From Lates calcarifer (lineage: Eukaryota; Chordata; Actinopteri; Centropomidae): 64,000 nucleotides of DNA. The stretch is taken from NCBI RefSeq assembly GCF_001640805.2, contig NC_066848.1:9130276-9194275 (forward strand). The letters are read 5' to 3'. Under the pieces are notes generated by a model. The model worked only from the letters and a program-made list of their open reading frames with translations, was not told the DNA's origin and did no database searches. A program made the translations under genes and the position numbers. Shown piece by piece: positions 51,001 through 63,389 of the stretch (positions within the stretch are counted from its first letter, which is position 1; every line of letters begins with the position of its first letter).

Positions 51001-54000
51001 AGATTATTGCCATTAGTGATTTCATCTGAAAGGCGTTAAGTTCCCCTTAAGCGATGTTTCAGGACCTGAGTGTCAACAGGTTACTTTAGTGGTGAACTGT
51101 CAAGTTGTTAAAGCCTCACATTTATTTGCAAGGTGTTTTAATATGGGATTTAATGGAAAAAGAGGGAGACATTTAAATGATGAATGAGTTTTGGCAACAT
51201 AGGGCTTTATGTGTTGTATTTATCCATTTATTAAATGTACATTTATTTGCAGCGGCATCCAGCGTCCCCTCTAATGTGATTCCATTGCCGGCTGTTATGT
51301 TTTCCGTCAGTTATATTTCTCGCTCCTAATTTGTTTTCATCAAATGTGTTTATGGCTAGCTGAAACTGTTTTACAGCTTCACTATCGAACCGTGCTGCTG
51401 CTGCTGCTGCAGGAAATGAGTCTGTCCATGAATAACATAAGCTCTGCCAGTGCGATCCTTGCCAGAGAGAGGAAAAGAAGGAAACTAAATCTGCATCTCT
51501 TTCATATCATAGCCGCAGTTTTTCCTTGATGCTGCTGCACGCTTTCCAACAGATAGTATATGAAGCAGACTTTCGACCTTAATAAACATCAGTGTGTGGC
51601 CCAGGCTAACTCACCTAATGACGAAGATTAAACAGATACAACAAACATACACACACATGGGAAATGCAGCAGGTGTTAATGTGAAAATAATTATGGGTTT
51701 GGCATGAAAGTGAGGAATAATTAAATGAATAAATGTAAAACAACAGCTTTGAAAGGTTTTGTTGGCACAGAAATGGTTTTTGTGTCCCAAATATTTCCCT
51801 TGTGGTATCTGTGAACACCTTCATGCAAATCTTAGTCAGTATTAAGAAAATGAAGCATAACTACACAAGGGAATGATTGGCAAAAAGTTGTGAAAGTGAT
51901 GTGAATATTCCACATTTTTGACACGTATGTCAAACATGGGCTTTTAATGGCTTGAAACACAGACTCAAACTTTCGTTATTGTAAGTACAACTACTATCTG
52001 TTGTTCTGTTGTGTGGTGATGGAAAGGAGAACTCTTTAACTTACAAGTAGAGACCCTCTGTATCCTCCTTAGTATGACCATGCAGTCAAAAACTATAATG
52101 AGCTGTGCAGATTCTTTGTGGTATATTGTATTGTTTTAGTAAAATACATTTTAAAACCTTGTCATTTATCAAAGTGTCAAGTCAGATGTGTCAACCATAT
52201 CTCATTATCTGTCTTACTCATTAGTCCAGTCGATCTGAATGGGTCATACATTACCCAGCTAGTATTAGAGTTGTCATTTGGTTCAATTAGCAATGTAACA
52301 ATTACTGGGCAGAACTAATCACTACTTAAGAACTAGTTTGTGTGGTGTGACCCATTTTAAGATAGACCTTATTCTCTATTCATTTAAAATTACAAGTTTG
52401 GTCATTAATGGAAATATCAGGACCTGAAATACAACAAAAGCACTGAATTTAATAAAGGCCTTCATCCACTGATATAGACAAATAAAAACACATTTAAGCG
52501 AATAACTCTCTCTAAAGCAGTGTGACCAGTGTATGAACCCTTTCCACATGCACACCTTCACTGAAAGCTGAGAAAAAGAACAACATAACGTCACCACATT
52601 ATTAATATTCCATTAGGAGCTGTTGTGAATTCTATCTCGGTGCAGCCACCATTGTATCATAGAGCACTGAAATATTCATATCCTCCTAATTAATTGGCAT
52701 CAGAGGGGTGCCTTGTTTTGTTTTTCAAGTAGTACAACAGTAAAGTAAGCCTCAGATTAGACTGAAATATTCACCACAGCAGGTGATAGGATTAGCGTAT
52801 GAAGTTATGGAATGAAAAGATCACTATACACATTTTAATCCCCTTTATTATCTTACAGATAACCAGAGATAAAAGAAACATCACTGTGTAAAAGCAGGCT
52901 TTTGTTTGGGGAATTCTGGTCAGGTTAACATGCCCCCTCCACACCCAAAAACATCATCGCCATCACCACACCATCTCCCACGAGTACAGTTATTGAACTG
53001 CATATGTTGCTCTGTGGGACTCCCATTACTCACTCTGGCTAATCTGTAATGACTGGCTATCACCAACCAGCCGAGCCCAAATGGACCATCTCATTGATTA
53101 TACTTTACAAAAAAAAAAAGAAAAATCCAGTGGTCCAACACAAAATACTGATTATGAGAGACTATCTTCACAGCCCCCTTCTCTTCAATATCACTCACTC
53201 TAATCCCAGTTATGTATTTCAGCACACCCTCCTCTCCCTTAGAAGAATATGCTATTGATCAGGCCTGTGTTTGTGTATGTGCAGTTTTATGTGTGCATGT
53301 GTTTGTTTGAGTCGTGGACGGACAGCTCTGAGCCTCTGTTTTTACATACTGGCCCTGCTCTTATTGGCTTTGGTCTGGGGACCCATATCCCAGCTGTGTT
53401 GGAGATCCATCAACCCTGACAGGTCTATTGTACCACCACTCCTCACAGACTCTGACCAGCGACTCGCACCAAGATATCACTTTCAATTAGAAAAACATTC
53501 ATGAGCAGGGATGGAGGTGGATTTGAAATGACCGCAGCAACTAACAGGAGGCACACTAGGCCGCTAATTTATATTATACTATATTCATTGTGTTCAGCTC
53601 TAACACAGAGAAACACAGGATTGAGAAAGTTGACTTCAAACTGTGTTTGGTAACTCACCTTTGGATTAGTTTGTCTCAAAAATGCAGCAGGTATTAATAC
53701 TGTGAGAAGGTGGAAAAGATCTGTTATTTCAAAATTATTTGTGTAATTATTCATATACCACTCATCCTGTCCTGGGTGCAAGGCCAAAGTCTGTATCTCA
53801 GCATGCGTTGAGCAATGCACTGTAAATGTATTTCTAACAGGGACATACTGCAGTACATTCTGCCAGTTTTTCAATGGGTATCTGTTATCCAAATTCTTTT
53901 TAAGTTGTTATTATTACTGACTATAACCATTATTTCTATACTGATAAGTCTTTAACCTAAATGACGACATGTTAAAGTACAGTATATCATTATGATAAAA

Positions 54001-57000
54001 GGTTATTACTCTGTGGCTCCAGTGTGACTGGGTTAGCTATTGTAAGTAAAGGTTATGGCAGACAGTGTATTTTTTTCTATATTGTACCATGTTTATTATT
54101 TACACAGAAAGAGGATACTGTAATTTTCATGCTTGTTGAGGGCCACCATAGATTTAGGGTCTTAAAATCTTGCTGCTGAAGAACAAATGCATGTCTTCCT
54201 GGCCAGTATTAACTTCAGTGTCTATGAATCAAAGAGACAAGCCCACTCAAAAACTAAACACATAAGCAAAGTCTTGATGGTCCTCAGAGGCCTAAGGATT
54301 CAGAATTCCAGAAATGAATGGGTATTTGAATGATTGCTGCTGTGACAGGCTTGCTGTGATAGAATAACACATTCTGTTGAACAAATAGGCCCTTGAGTGC
54401 CGGCTGGTCCCAGGGGTCTGTCTATAGCCCTGAGGCTAAGGCTTTCACAGAGATGGGCTGCTCACAGCATGGCAATACCCTGACAAATACTCTGTCTGAC
54501 TCTGTAATGCTCCATGTGTGAATGCAGGCATATTGTTAACATACTGTACTGTACGTGCAGACATATAAAGACACATATGTTGGTGTGTTCACATGCTGAG
54601 TGAATCAGTGAGAGTCACACAAAAGAGGTACCCAAAGTAAAAGTAATTTCACTGTGTAGTAGATTAGCTACCGATACAAAAGACAATTTAAAATAATATG
54701 TTGTTCAGCCTTCCAGATTACAACTGTAAATCAGAAAAATCTACTGTCTTTTTGGGGCTGAATCATAATCCAAACTCTCCTGGTTTACCGTGTTGCAGCA
54801 GTTTGTTAGAAAACACTCCAGCAGGGGTAAAAGCACTGGTGCTCAGCGTTGTTCACTGGTCCCTTAAGAGACATGTTGCTGGTGTTGTAATGGCACGAAT
54901 CCTACACTGCAGCCCGGCAGCCCCACACAGCACGCTCTTTGATGATGTCACAGGGTTAGATAGGCGCCATTGTAGATATGGGCTTCCAGAGAGCCACTAC
55001 ACACTGTTCTAGCATCTGTTGAAAAAGAAACACCCTCCCAAGTCCCTTTGACACAGCTTTTTTTTTAAAGGGGAGCTGGACAAAAGCCACAGTTTCTTCT
55101 GTGATATCCTGTTAAGGCTGTTCTGGAGCCAGCCAAGCATAGCCTTCCTTCAGAGAGCTGGGGCAACATCATTCAGCTTCCTCCGTGTGATCCAAGGCAC
55201 ACAACAGACCCTGTGGTCCACAGCTGAGTGGCCAAGGAAAAAGACCCGTCACACAATGTCTTTTACCCATACGCACATTCAGAGGCATGCACATTATGCA
55301 TCACCCCCATTAGGGCATGCACTACACAGCACAAGAGCATGCATAGACAAGTAAGTTTTAGTCTTATGAAAGCACTCCAAGGTATAACTTTATTTTTTAA
55401 AAGTAATATGATAAGTTAGCTCACACACTGTCTAGAAAAACAGCTCCTTAACACTGCTTTATCTTCAGCAGTTCATCACCAGTGACAGACTGACCTGTAA
55501 CCTTATGAACACACCCTGCAACAATTGCAAAAGGCTTTCTAACATCACAAGAAGTATGTTTTGTTGAATGGTTCTCACATCCAGCAAGAATGGAAAACAA
55601 AGGTTTTTGTGCAGTATGCTAAGAGGAAGCATCACTCCATTAGACCCTCTGTTTCCACTGAGCTCAATTAGACCAGTGCTAACTCTGTGTAATTAACACC
55701 CCCAACAGAGTAATCAAACAGAATCTGAATTAATGACAATGCCAATGTATTGAGGAAGTGGTTTGAGTGGTGGGGGTGGACAAAATACAGAATGCGTATC
55801 TCAGGGGCAAACATGATAGAATTACAAAATGAGCAGCTTGCAAACTGTCTCAGCTTTGATGAAGAAACGTTTAATTATCCCCCTGGTGGAAAAGGTCTCC
55901 TATTGTCTAAAGCTAATTTGTCCCTTTTGGCTACTTCCCTACCCCAGAGGCCTGTCTGTCTCAGGTTACCCCCCACTCCTCCTCCTTACCAGCCCACTGC
56001 CACCCTGGGTATCAGCATCTCCTAGCTCCAAAGACAACTCCAACCCTGAGATAGGTCCAGACAGTATTTTGTTTGTTAAGTGTAGCCCAAAGATCTGGGC
56101 CCTTGGGAAAAGATGAAAGGAGTAGTTCCGCCTCCCTCTCAGGGAAAGGATCAAGCAGGTCAATTTCCTCTGACTTTGTCCTGTCTTGGAGTTTGTATTC
56201 CCTCAGTCCACAAAGGCCACCATTGGACTGGACCGGAGGCTCACTCTCTCTCAGCTGCCCTGTCTCTGCCCCCATTTGATTCACAGAATAATAGATGGCA
56301 ATACATGCCTCCTAAGCACAACTCCTTTTTAAAAGTGAAACAAGAGATAACACTCCCTAGAAAGGAAGGGACATCCAAATAGAAACAGATACTGTATAAT
56401 TCTCTCTAGTTTCAACACAAAGTTCTTGTGGGACACTGTGAAAACAAGATTATTGAAGGGCAAAACATTTGCGTTTATTTCTGAGACGTGGCTAAAATGT
56501 GTAATGAGTATTTTATTTCAGATACTGTTAAATCATCAGTGCTGTTCCTTTTTTCCTATTTAGCCCTGAACAATTTCTCATGCTTTCCAGATAATAAAAT
56601 TAAATACATTCACATTAGGCCTGACAGTGAATCCAGTTCACATTTAAATGCAATTTAAAAGGGGCATATATTTGCATAGTGAATTAAAATTAAGACCTAA
56701 TTATGCAAATAAATTATCAAATGCGACAGGGGATGGTTTTCAATTCAGTTAATATCTCATTTTGTGAGACAATAGTCACTTGATAGTCCAAACGGCATTG
56801 CACCCATTTTGCTACAGAGCAACACAATGGTGTTAAATATTCAGGTGGTATTTAATTACAAAAAAATAGTTGCTCATAAATTACAAGCATTGCTTCTTAA
56901 ATACACCTAGACAAATCCCTCTCCCTTAGGAATTAGGTTTCCTTAATACATACCCCTTCATTCATTTTGCATGAGGCCTTTTGAAACAGATAGCACTGAG

Positions 57001-59654
57001 CTGGAGAGAAGGAAAAGTATGAGCTGCCATTAGAGTTCATATGAAGTAATTCAATAATTAAATTACACCAAAATATGAAAAAATATATTACTCACAAATA
57101 ACGATGGGAATGAGGAAATAAATTGCTAAATAGACATGTTATGTACTTTTATAATCAGAATAAGGTATTAATAGATAATGTTGTGTGTAATTTTGACTTA
57201 TATGTATCCAAAATCGACTTTTATCCGCAAAATAAGCAAGTTCACTTGATTATGAAATGATTCCAAAGCACTAAGTGAACAATTAATCAACATTTGTAAG
57301 AATTTTAAAGTTGGTAAACATCTTTTAAATATTAATTATCTCAGAGGAGGAGAACCAGAAGCACAATTCCCAAAAGAGCATCGCTCTGATGAGCATCATC
57401 TGAGACAAAATGAGAAACACAGCAGCCAAAATCAACTGAACAAACAAATCCTCACCATCATACCTGCTCTGATGCAGAACAAGCACAGAGGGTCAGCCCA
57501 GATAAGAAATCCTGGACTTTACATGAATATGTAATCTGGCAAAAAAAAAAAAAAAAGCCCTCTCACTCCAACAAACGCTACATCCAGTAGGGGTCCTCCC
57601 CTTATGCAGGAAGCAGTCAAAGTGCCTGAGAAAAAAAAAAATGATAGTTTTGCCCAAAAAAAGACACCTCCATGTTACTTCTATTTTTAATTATTAGCCA
57701 CACAGTGAAAGCCAAAGATGCATCTCTTTGGTAGGTGGTTTTTATGTAGAGTATAACTGTTGGTAGTTTGACTTAATTAAATATCCCATAAGGACGAGTA
57801 TGAATTTTAAAAGGACAGAAAGAAAGGAAAAAATGTAACTTTCACTCAAGCTGATCCTCCAGATTTCAGCAATCAAATTCTGGGAGATGAATAGCAGTGG
57901 GTTAATGAACTGGCCAAACATGACATTTGCTTCAGCATTAATTAACATAGTTGTAAAACTGAGTTAGCTGAGATGGCAAGCTGTTGAAGAAGAATACTCG
58001 TGTATGAATTTATAGTTGCCTGACAATGTTTTTTAGCTGTGTATTTTTATTCACTCTCCTCGCGATTCTCAGGAAAGCTGTGTTTTAGAGAATCACATTG
58101 GGTAAAACCTGCTTTGCATTTGCTGTTCTGAATTCTGAATGCACCTCACACACTGCCAATTAATTTGCTCTCTTTCAGAAACCAATCCTCTTTATCAAAC
58201 ATAAACAGGTTCTTCCACTATGACTGATCCACATATCAGAAATAATCAAATTCAGAGAGAAAAAAGGAAAAAGCAGATGAAATTCATTTTAGCAAAAGAG
58301 AATATATTTTGTGTGTGAAATTAACAAAAAATAATGTTTTCCTGTCCTCATTGTTTTTTGATTTACATCTATCATTCTTGCATATGTGATCTGATGCTTC
58401 AGACAGCAACAAACAGACATATATGAGAATTTTTCTTCATGTAATTAAATATTTTGTTAGTGCAATAATACACACAGCTCCAGAAATACTAAAGGCATTA
58501 AACAGAAATCCTTCCAACACTGCCCTACCCCTTCGTGCATTTGATCTCCCCAAATGTTGCGCAAAAAAACCTTCACAATGCCAAGATGTTTACTCTAAAA
58601 TATATAAGAATCTGCCTTTAAAACCTACACCTTAAGAATGTTGTGTTCTTAAATATGCTAAGGTGACAGCAGGTTTGTAAATACACCTCTATGTGTTGTT
58701 TTGAACTTTTCCCCATGATGCGACTAACATTGTACAGTCAGGCGGAGCATTGAGGGGAAGTGGTGGATGAAACAGGTGGAAGGTAATGAAGAGTATCGTA
58801 GGGTAATTGATGACCCTTCCTCAGCATTGGAGATATTGTTCCAAGGCTTAATCTTTGTCATCAAAAGGAAAGAGAGAGAGAGACTGTGTGTATGAGACAG
58901 AGGGAGGAGAGCTCGAGGCTTACTGTGTCAACTTTCTCCCTCTCTCTCTCCTGTGGGTCAAGTAAACAGCCTTCGTGGGGACAGCTCAGGGGCTGGTGTC
59001 TGACCAGCCAGGCTGAAAATGGCCCTTGTCCATTCCTGCCATGTAGCATTTCTTTTCCCAGCTGTTTGTCCTTTGTCATGGACACAGCTTGTAATAAGAA
59101 GAGCCAACATATTTATGGAGTGGCCGACCTCGCTGGTACACAGGTCTTTTATCTGCCGGGCACAAAACAGCTTTGTTACTCTTTAACAATTCACAAACCT
59201 GCACAGTGGTGGAGACAGTGTTTTTTTGTTTTGAAGAGTGGGGAGTGTTCAGGTACATGCGCATACTGCAGGCTAGTTTACGTATACATGCACATGCCTG
59301 TATGGGTGTGTGGGTTTGTTTGGAAGCAAGAAAACAAAAGAAACAGAAACATTTTTTGTTTACAAGAACAGTGTCGTATTTTTTCTTTTGAAACTCGGAC
59401 TCGCCTCTGACCTTGAGGCCAATTAGAGTGTTCACGGTGAGTGATTTGTTTTGCTGTGTGCGGTGGCCGTCCACTCAGCAACATTTATGAGTGATTAGTT
59501 AAGCTTCGCCTGAGCTCTATGAAAAACCTGCGAGGAGCGACAAAGCAACATTCAGATGATTCTAGTAAGGGGAGTCCAGGGTAGGCTTAGGAGTGAACTT
59601 TGGTAGAAAAAGAAATGAATAATGAAGCAAACAAAGAAGTCCTTTGACAAGTCT
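45065..59654. other. Intergenic desert, no gene supported
   Basis: No exon with recognisable protein content on either strand. It includes a GT/GC tract at about 49948-49980 and several T or A runs (47457-47467, 49495-49510, 57541-57557). Repeat-poor blocks at about 48.08-48.5, 50.75-51.3, 52.6-52.9 and 55.6-57.0 kb are candidates for conserved noncoding elements. Confidence 0.35.
56620..56900. promoter_or_regulatory. Candidate conserved noncoding element with facing octamer sites
   Basis: ATTTGCAT at 56670-56677 and ATGCAAAT at 56703-56710 are perfect inverted copies of the POU octamer, 25 bases apart. TTAAAATTAAG and TAATTATG homeodomain-like sequence lies between and beside them. The regulatory role is inference. 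Confidence 0.3.
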
Positions 59655-59655
59655 G

Positions 59656-59683
<28 letters not shown>
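59655..59683. repeat. (GT)n microsatellite
   Basis: Uninterrupted GT dinucleotides followed by TATATGTGTTTGTGTG, directly visible. Confidence 0.97.
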
Positions 59684-59691
<8 letters not shown>

Positions 59692-59771
59692 TTGTGTGTC
59701 AAGAGGCAGGCAGGGGATTCCCATTTAAACAAGTCAGAGGTAGGTTAACAAAATATATTAGAACTGCAAAC

Positions 59772-60522
59772 GGTGGAAGAGGTACTCAGATCTTTTACTT
59801 AAGTAAAAGTACCAGTATATGAATGTAAAAATACTCAACTGCGAATAAAAGTAAAAATCCTACTTCATTAAAAACAGAGAAGAATTATCAGCAAAATATG
59901 CCTAAAGTAACAAACCTAAAAGTAGTTGTTCTGCAGTAAAATGTCCCATGTTACTAATGTATCATTATATATGACTTCATTAGACTGTTCATACTGATGC
60001 ATCAGTGTGTAGGCAGCATTTTACTGTTGTAGCTGGTTGAGGTGAAGCGAGATTTAATTACTTTATATACAGTTAGATAGTCTTGTGGTAACCAACCTGG
60101 GGGTCCGGTCCCTCTTAAGGGTCATGAGATAAATCTGAATGGTTATGTGATGATTAAATAGAAAGGGAAGAAGTTTTGTCTCAAATCTTTGCTTTTTTTG
60201 TGAACTATATGATAGTTTAACCTTTTTTCACATTGAACGGTTATTTACAGGAGAAATGTTTTCCCTCTTAAAAAAACCCTAAATGGAACTGACAACATTT
60301 CATAGAACTAAATGGTTTTGTACCACTGATTTAATTTTTAATAGTGTGTAAAATTTTATATGTTTATCATACATTTTTTCAGTGTGAAATGTTAATATGT
60401 ATAGTATTTAGTAACAATATATCCTATATTAAAAAAGTAAAAGTAAATAAAAGTGTAGAAATACACTGAAGTACAAGTACCATCAAAACTTTAGTTGAGT
60501 CAGTAGTTACTTTCCAATACTG
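59772..60522 (-). mobile_element. hAT-like nonautonomous DNA transposon with target-site duplication
   Basis: The left end reads GGTGGAAGAGGTACTCAGATC then TTTTACTTAAGTAAAAGTACC. The right end reads AAGTACAAGTACCATC...TAGTTACTTTCCAATACTG. These are the two ends of the same family as the copy near 39.7 kb, here inverted. The interior motifs CAGCATTTTACTGTTGTAGC and TACTTTATATACAGTTAG are also familiar from this family. A 9-base direct repeat ACTGCAAAC flanks it (59763-59771 and 60523-60531), fitting the 8-bp duplication of hAT elements. It has no transposase and would be moved in trans. Confidence 0.75.
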
Positions 60523-61293
60523 ACTGCAAACCTATAAAACATAGTTACATGCACAGTTAATGTGATGTTTCTTCCAGAACAAAAGACATCAAAACTTAAA
60601 GTCGTTGATTATCTAAAGATTTTTTTCTGCTAATAAATGTGATCCCTCTAATGCTAATGCTTACTAGATTGATATATTTAAATTTCTTTTATGTCTTTAT
60701 TTATTATAATGTGTGACATCTCAATACTTTTATCAAGGTTAAAGAGTGGGAATGTGACCTCTTTAATCAATTAATAGTTCACATCACATAATGGCAGTTG
60801 TGTCTAATGAATACTGTTAAATAGCCTAAATGCATTTTAATCCCCTCCATCAAAGCATGATTACAAAGGACGGGTATATCAAGTGGTCCTTTCATTTGGT
60901 TAACATGATCAAATTGACTCCTGTGTCATGAGAGATGACACCAGTGGTAATTAATTTCTCCATTAAGGGTGGCCGATGTGACAGCCATGCAAACAGAGCG
61001 GAGTGACAGGGAGGACACGATAACTTCAGCAAACTGAGACAACCCAACTGGTGAGGAGGAGCAATGGGTAATCACATTATCCGTCTGCGGGGAAAGCATT
61101 GTTCATTAAAATAAAACAACACAGGCTACATTGTCTGTCGCGGCATCATCAGCATATTTGCAGATCTGGCAGATTTCATCGTGGCTATGCATTTACATAT
61201 AGTAATGAACTTTTTAAAATTCATTCCAAATTAGTCAAGTGAGCTATTAGAGCCTGTGGGTATTTCCACCAGGGGCCTTGCTTTCTATTTTTC

Positions 61294-61295
<2 letters not shown>

Positions 61296-61327
<32 letters not shown>
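61296..61327. repeat. (GT)n microsatellite
   Basis: Uninterrupted GT dinucleotides, directly visible. Confidence 0.97.
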
Positions 61328-61328
<1 letters not shown>

Positions 61329-61729
61329 TTTTAGCAACTATTGAGCAAATGAAACAAAGTGATTTATTACATGAAGACAGAGGTGCCATTATGATGAGAT
61401 ATTTATTTAGATGTGCATCAGAGGAAAAGAAAGTCTCAGATCAGATCGGTAAGCTTGCGAACTGATTGAATTTAACGCAAACCTCTTCTTCAATGGATTA
61501 ATACACAATGATAGAATTTATAGAGTTGCAAGAGAGAGAAGACTTTTTTCAGCAGCGCTGTTCCCATGTATGTTGAATGACTTTCAGTCCTATTAGTATG
61601 GATTGCCGACATCTAACATTTCTCCTTCACAACCTTTCTGCCTTGACCCTTTAATGCAAATCATGTGTAGCTATCATACAATTTGTTAAGTAATCTGTAT
61701 ATTTATCAATGGCTGTAAGTGTGAGCCTG

Positions 61730-61731
<2 letters not shown>

Positions 61732-61762
<31 letters not shown>
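61732..61762. repeat. (GT)n microsatellite
   Basis: Uninterrupted GT dinucleotides, directly visible; the Cys/Val run in the overlapping open frame is its translation. Confidence 0.97.
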
Positions 61763-61766
<4 letters not shown>

Positions 61767-63252
61767 CTACAGGCTGTCTGGTCGCCCATGGGGGTTTTGT
61801 TAAAAAGTGAAACCAACAGTTTCTGTTTCCAGCAGCGAGACCTGGGGGCTTCTCCCAGGGAGGGGATGATTGTCCAGCATTTTCACCACAATGCTACCAT
61901 ATGGAGAACAGAAGGTTCAGCCACTGGCTCCCTGCCAGAGCAAAGGCAAACACCAATCCACATATGCATAGAAGTGGTCATTTAGACCCACCACTTTTTA
62001 CCATAACAACAGATGAAATACAGGAGTCATTTTGTTTCCTTTAAGAGGCATTGTTCCCAGGGCTCTCCATCTCTTAAGCTGGCTCCATATGAGGCAGGAT
62101 AAACTTAGGGGCCCAGGCTCTGGTGTAAATAACAAAGAAAACCTCACTTACATGCTTCCTAAATCCCATCGAAAGATGAAAAGGAAGAAAAAAAATCCAC
62201 TCCATTTCCTCATCTCATGGAAATGAGCTTAACACGAGACAAATGAATTTATTTAAGTAGATGTCTGTAGTGTGTGTGTGCGCGTGTTTTGGGGCTATGT
62301 GCTATATAATTTGGAAAACTGAAAAGCCCCAATTGCTTCACAGCTTTAATATTAACATCAATTAACAATCATAATCATATAAATGGGTTTTAGCAGCAAT
62401 TATGCTCAAAAGATGGATATGATGGACACAGACTAAATGAGCACTGTCCTAAAGGAGCTGTCATCAAATGTGATTAACTGATACATTTAAGAATTATTTA
62501 CAGATTAATTTGAATTGCACAGAATTGTCCAATTTGTTTTGTCTGCAGAAAATCTGTTTATTTTCACAAAGGGTTTGGATTAAGCTCACAGAATTTAATT
62601 TTTGTATGCATGGAGGCAAGATTCAAATGTCATCTTTCAAGATTATGATGACTGATATTATTTCTTATTTTTACACACGATTATGGCCATTTATATGTGA
62701 ATGTACAGTCTACTTTCTGCTACATCTTAAATGACCATTATCTAGTTAAAATAATCTGCATTTCATTCTAAAATGAAACTAAATACAGATTTATGCAGGG
62801 TTCAGACCATAATACAACCGACTGAACAAAACATTAAAGAGTTCTCCTTCAAACATACCTCAGGTTTGAATTGACAAACAACTTTGTATTAGGAGGTCAG
62901 TGTTCTCCTTGTTGTGAGTTTCTTCATTTTATCACTGAAAGCAATGAGCCAATCGGCCATTTTGTGCAGGATAGCAAGTGGTTTAGTGTGTATTTCAAAG
63001 CTGGTCAGCCAGTCAGTGAGCTACTTAAGAGCAGCAATATTGTAATAATGACTCACTGATGGGAAGGTAGCAGTGGAGCTGAACTTTTTACATTCCTCTG
63101 ATGCTGCCTGATTATGACTTTGAAGGAATAAATTATTCCTGCAAACAACCTCAGAATCTTAACCCCTTCTAGCACTTACTGCATTCTGCTAACAAGAAGA
63201 AAAAAGGGCTAACATGATATCTTTTTTTGCTGATTTACTTTGTTGGTTACTG

Positions 63253-63375
63253 CTGATGATCCGTACAAGGTGTACCCTGCCTCTCGCCCAATGACAGCTG
63301 GGATAGGCTCCAGCCCCACCCCCACCCCCCCACGACCCTTAACAGATAAGCGGCATAGATAATGGATGGATGGAT
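63253..63375 (+). mobile_element. 5'-truncated LINE (L2-type) or LINE-tailed SINE, with 14-bp target duplication
   Basis: GTGTACCCTGCCTCTCGCCC, AATGACAGCTGGGATAGGCT, CCAGCCCC, a C-rich stretch with ACGACCCTTAACAG, GATAAGCGGCATAGATAATG and a GGATGGATGGA tail are the well-known 3' end of L2-clade non-LTR elements in fish. TTTGTTGGTTACTG occurs exactly on both sides (63239-63252 and 63376-63389), as expected from target-primed reverse transcription. Only about 120 bp inserted, with no coding part. Confidence 0.85.
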
Positions 63376-63389
63376 TTTGTTGGTTACTG

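Larger units (their letters stand above)
60532..63238. other. Intergenic DNA, no gene supported
   Basis: No coding exon supported. It contains two GT microsatellites (listed) and repeat-poor blocks at about 60.75-61.25 and 61.77-62.2 kb. Confidence 0.35.
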
